Source of the DNA: a virus
IMG/VR virus record: IMGVR_UViG_3300019886_000028
Location: 1-23,536 of that record
Length of the DNA: 23,536 nucleotides
Direction: 5' to 3' (one strand)
Under the pieces are notes generated by a model. The model did not search any database. It had not been told where the DNA came from and was given only the letters and a program-made list of their open reading frames with translations. The translations under genes were made by a program, and so were the position numbers. This document shows, one piece after another, positions 20,656-23,536 of this stretch (within the stretch, counting starts at the first letter, position 1; every line of letters begins with the position of its first letter).

Positions 20656-22644
20656 CTATGGGCCAATTACACGCGACAACGCGTTACCGCTTCTGGAAAG
20701 CAAACTTTGCTTAGGTGGAGAAATAACATCAGATAGCGCTTGTATTAAAGCATCTTTTTCGGGTCCGGTAGCAGTAGCTAATTTAGCTAATTCAACATTT
20801 TTAGCTTTAGCGTGAGAAAGTTTAGCTACATCATAAAGTTTTGCTGCACCTTTTAATCCAAGAATAGCACCTGTAGATGCACCAAAAGGACCGCCAGATA
20901 AAGTACTGGCAACTTCACCTGCTGCCATTACAGGAAGACTTTTCATAACATTTGAAGCTTCAGGCAAATCAACAGCACTATGTGCTTTTAATCGCTGTGG
21001 TGTTTGAGAACCTTCAAATAATTTTTTATTAGTATCGGCTATTTGTCTTTCATGTTGAAGTTTGGCAGACATAGCCTCTACTTCAGCATCACCAAATAAA
21101 TATTTTAATTTAGATTTGTTAAATTCAACTTGAGGAATTTCAGTTCCTTTTTGACCTACAGCATTACGCATACCATTAATTTGTCTATCAACAGCCATGC
21201 GCGCGCCTTCTTTAGCGGCTGCCAATTCGTCAGCAGTAGCTTCTTTCTCTACCCAATGTTTCCAATAACTAGGGTCATCTTCCCTTTTAGTAGAACGATT
21301 TTGTAAAACTGTTTCACCTTTTTCAAAAGCATTTTCAACATGCATATCATCGCGATATTGTTTTAAAGCTGGCTTATATTGATTACCAGTTCCTTTATCA
21401 ATCGTATCAACAATCTTATTGCGAACGTCCATCAAATCATGACCCAAGTTAGCATCAGAACCGCCATTTTTAATTAAGCGTTCTGCTCTAACACGCAATC
21501 TAGATTGAACATCATGTAAATCATCAGTGTAATGCGCCATTTGGTCTCTATCTGGCCACTCTCCCCTGATCTCTTTTCTAACCTTTAAAAGCTCAGTCTG
21601 CAAAGGACTTACCGCAGGCGTAACCGTTCCTTTTCTAATTGAATTTAAAAGAGGCTTACCAATTTCCTTATCAATTCCATTTACTAAATCAGTAATATCA
21701 ACAATAGGAGTTTTAGAGACAACAGGATTGATTAAAGTCTTTCCAGTCTCTCTAGCTTTTGCTTTTAAACGATCAACAGTATTTTTTAAATCTATTGGAC
21801 CGCCCATTGTGTCACTAACAATATCGCCGACGGCACCTTTAGCGCTATTCAATCGTTGCTCCACAACGTTTTTCATTAAATTTTGATGCGGTCCTTCAGT
21901 CACAACTAGCTTTTGTGCAGCTTGTTGAACTGAGTTATTAACATCCATAGGAGATAAGCGTGGATTAGATTTTAACTCAGCTATAAATGTGGGCAAATTC
22001 TCTTTACCAACCAAATCAATTAATTGCGTAAATGCCTTATTAACAGGTCTAGCGGCGTTAACAGCACCACCTATTTTAGCAACAGGCAAAGCAGCGCCAG
22101 CAACAAAACCAGCAGCTTCGCCAGCCCTTTCACTACCAGTTAAATTAGTAACAGGTTTTTCTACTACTTCTTTCAATGCCCCTGTAACTGGCGATGCGAC
22201 ATAACCAGCAGCCCCTAACGCCATCTTCCCAACGCCAGTAGCAGGACGATTTTCAATTACATCCTGAGCACCGCTTTTAAACGTCTCGATGCCAGTCCTA
22301 GCAGCCTCGCCAGTTGATCGCGCAATATCCCCCGGTAGCTCTGAAGCTCCTGTGGCAACGTCTCCTACCAGCTTGCTAGGGCTGCTATAGCGCCTTGGAT
22401 TTTCTCCTCCCAACTGTGAAGGCTGAGCGTTAATATCAGCCGATTGTTCTGCTGTAGCTCCAGAAATAGGAGGCTTAGGCGTAGTATCAATATTCACTCT
22501 CTTTACGTCAGCAGAAATTGCCGCCGTGGGAGTAGAGCTAAGATAAGACTTTAAATAATCATCGCCAGTCATAGGCGTATCAGTACCTTTTGGAGTAGGT
22601 ACTTTACCGCCTAAATAACCTTCTAATAATTGATCAGCGTCCAT
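20656..22644 (-). CDS. probable internal virion/ejection protein (662 aa)
   Basis: A 662-residue protein without a catalytic signature. The N-terminus repeats a short motif (ADQLLEGYL, GDDYLKSYL), followed by a disordered Pro/Ser/Thr-rich segment to about 90. Then come Gly/Ala-rich amphipathic stretches (GVGKMALGAAGYVASPVTGA, GEAAGFVAGAALPV), long charged helices in the middle, and another Gly/Ala segment near 580-620 (GGPFGASTGAILGLKGAA). This composition is typical of podovirus proteins carried in the capsid and ejected with DNA. The gene overlaps the upstream gene by 11 bases. The 97-base gap before the tail fibre holds no minus-strand gene. Confidence 0.6.
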   Translation of the reverse strand: MDADQLLEGYLGGKVPTPKGTDTPMTGDDYLKSYLSSTPTAAISADVKRVNIDTTPKPPISGATAEQSADINAQPSQLGGENPRRYSSPSKLVGDVATGASELPGDIARSTGEAARTGIETFKSGAQDVIENRPATGVGKMALGAAGYVASPVTGALKEVVEKPVTNLTGSERAGEAAGFVAGAALPVAKIGGAVNAARPVNKAFTQLIDLVGKENLPTFIAELKSNPRLSPMDVNNSVQQAAQKLVVTEGPHQNLMKNVVEQRLNSAKGAVGDIVSDTMGGPIDLKNTVDRLKAKARETGKTLINPVVSKTPIVDITDLVNGIDKEIGKPLLNSIRKGTVTPAVSPLQTELLKVRKEIRGEWPDRDQMAHYTDDLHDVQSRLRVRAERLIKNGGSDANLGHDLMDVRNKIVDTIDKGTGNQYKPALKQYRDDMHVENAFEKGETVLQNRSTKREDDPSYWKHWVEKEATADELAAAKEGARMAVDRQINGMRNAVGQKGTEIPQVEFNKSKLKYLFGDAEVEAMSAKLQHERQIADTNKKLFEGSQTPQRLKAHSAVDLPEASNVMKSLPVMAAGEVASTLSGGPFGASTGAILGLKGAAKLYDVAKLSHAKAKNVELAKLATATGPEKDALIQALSDVISPPKQSLLSRSGNALSRVIGP

Positions 22645-23536
22645 TTTTTAAAGCCTGAATAGATTTCGTCTCATGAGCAATTTGAATAGAGCTTTTAAAT
22701 GTTCTTAATTCTTCTGGTGACATGCCTTCAATTAGTTTCTTAAGCTTATCTTTACCCATCATATCAACCCCATACGCTCTAGGGTCTTGTTCGTTATTAA
22801 AGCGTACAGAAAACTTTTGATATTCACTTTCAGGTAAACCAGATTTTTCAAATGCTACAATTTCAGCTTGTTGCATACGACGCAGAGATAATGCTGATTT
22901 TGCAACATCAACGGCAGCAGCATTAGAAATACCCACACTAGGATTTCCAGCAAACGCGGCAGCCAATTTGTCATTAGTACCACTATTGCCAGTTTGATTA
23001 ACGAAGTCAGTTAAATATTTCTTAGCCTTATCATAATCAGCAACAGTGCCGTTAAAATCACTTTCTTTAACACCCGGAACGTTAGATATGGCAAATGATT
23101 TCATATTATTAATGGTATCTGTTCCGGGGCCAGTACCTTTAGGACCAAGCCTTTCAAGTGCTGGAATAGCTTGCTGCAACGGGAAGATTTCACGCTGAAA
23201 ACTACCAGCCCTTTGCCTAGCTGCAACAGCCGCTTGCGCGCCACCTTGCGCACCAGTCTCCATAGCGCCTCCCGTGCCCGGTGGTAAGCTTGTCGTAACG
23301 CCACCGGGTCTAGCCGCGCTAAATCTATCAGCGAATGTGGGAGCTTCTGCGGTCGCTCCTGTGACCGTTCCGCCAAAGTTGGAGCTAGGCCCTAAAATAG
23401 CAGGATTGTTAATCGGGCCGGGCGGGTTAGGAGGTCCGGGCCTAGCCGTAGGAGCGGGCCTAAATTGGCCGGGTATTCCACCTTGAACGGGTAAAGAACC
23501 GGGCGGAATTTGTGCAGGTTGTGGACCGATTAATTG
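22634..23536 (-). CDS. virion-type protein, cut by the window edge (at least 300 codons)
   Basis: The reading frame is open to the right edge, so the true start lies outside. An ATG at 23263 is internal, since the frame continues upstream without a stop. The visible N-terminal part is Pro/Gly-rich and disordered (FRPAPTARPGPPNPPGP). The rest is helical (MKSFAISNVPGVKESDF, DYDKAKKYLTDFVNQTG, ALSLRRMQQAEIVAFEKSG) and ends IQALKNGR. The stop overlaps the start of the 662-aa gene by 11 bases. It resembles, in composition, other internal or ejection proteins of podoviruses, but no family signature is clear. Confidence 0.65.
   Translation of the reverse strand, partial: QLIGPQPAQIPPGSLPVQGGIPGQFRPAPTARPGPPNPPGPINNPAILGPSSNFGGTVTGATAEAPTFADRFSAARPGGVTTSLPPGTGGAMETGAQGGAQAAVAARQRAGSFQREIFPLQQAIPALERLGPKGTGPGTDTINNMKSFAISNVPGVKESDFNGTVADYDKAKKYLTDFVNQTGNSGTNDKLAAAFAGNPSVGISNAAAVDVAKSALSLRRMQQAEIVAFEKSGLPESEYQKFSVRFNNEQDPRAYGVDMMGKDKLKKLIEGMSPEELRTFKSSIQIAHETKSIQALKNGR

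Noticed and set aside
20536-20736. Plus-strand 66-aa ORF with two hydrophobic segments (WVTLFIIFFLLF, WMPTILIVIAYFWW)
   Set aside because: It runs opposite to the late block, overlaps the starts and ends of two minus genes, and lacks a ribosome binding site or promoter. The hydrophobic look is expected from AT-rich sequence. I could not exclude it fully.
23101-23376. Minus-strand 91-aa ORF overlapping the edge-cut virion gene
   Set aside because: The other frame stays open through to the window edge and continues the good 209-residue product, so this one is a shadow.
1-23536. Search for tRNA genes, CRISPR arrays, insertion sequences or integrase/attachment sites
   Set aside because: I saw no cloverleaf-type sequences, no spaced 25-40-bp repeats, no transposase and no integrase in the listed proteins. 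This was by eye, so small RNA genes could be missed.

Overview
This window looks like part of the genome of a tailed, double-stranded-DNA phage, or a very closely related prophage. It is gene-dense and AT-rich, with many short overlapping genes and no chromosomal housekeeping genes. The host is probably Gram-negative: there is a lipoprotein with a clear lipobox, an M15-type endolysin beside a holin-like protein, and near-consensus sigma-70 promoters. A probable internal virion/ejection protein and a collar-type tail fibre point towards a podovirus-like particle. That classification is inference, and no host genus can be named from the sequence.

Layout. (1) Positions 1-1600, minus strand: short early-type genes in small operons. 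Three promoter-like sites share an AT-rich upstream element, and two of them also share a leader. (2) About 1600-1846: a gene-free AT-rich stretch with 9-bp repeats and palindromes, a candidate origin or control region. (3) 1847-4317, minus: a large primase-polymerase/helicase fusion translationally coupled to a ribbon-helix-helix regulator. (4) 4318-4536: a divergent control region with operator-like repeats and a 7-codon leader ORF. (5) 4537-15580, plus strand: the replication and recombination block. It holds a Sak4-like RecA-fold ATPase, a DUF669-like ssDNA-binding protein, a Cas4/RecB-like nuclease, an SF2 helicase, DUF3310, several Cys-rich small proteins, a beta-sliding-clamp-like protein and a compact family B DNA polymerase. 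Three small proteins with exported-type N-termini are interspersed. (6) About 15584-15613: a strong bidirectional terminator where the blocks converge. (7) 15652-23536, minus: the late block. In transcription order it holds an internal-virion-type protein (cut by the window edge), a second virion protein, the tail fibre, the M15 endolysin, a two-TM holin-like protein, a lipoprotein and three small genes.

How it fits together. The primase-helicase would open and prime the replication fork. The family B polymerase, probably tethered by the phage clamp, would elongate. Sak4, the SSB-like protein, the nuclease and the SF2 helicase form a recombination set. The most interesting points are the polymerase's C-terminal QVEFF, which resembles a clamp-binding peptide and is encoded directly after the clamp gene; a small zinc-type protein ending in DLDIPF, like the bacterial SSB C-terminal tip, while the phage's own SSB-like protein has no acidic tip; the repeat-rich region at about 1650-1830; and a tail fibre that carries a Sec-type signal peptide.
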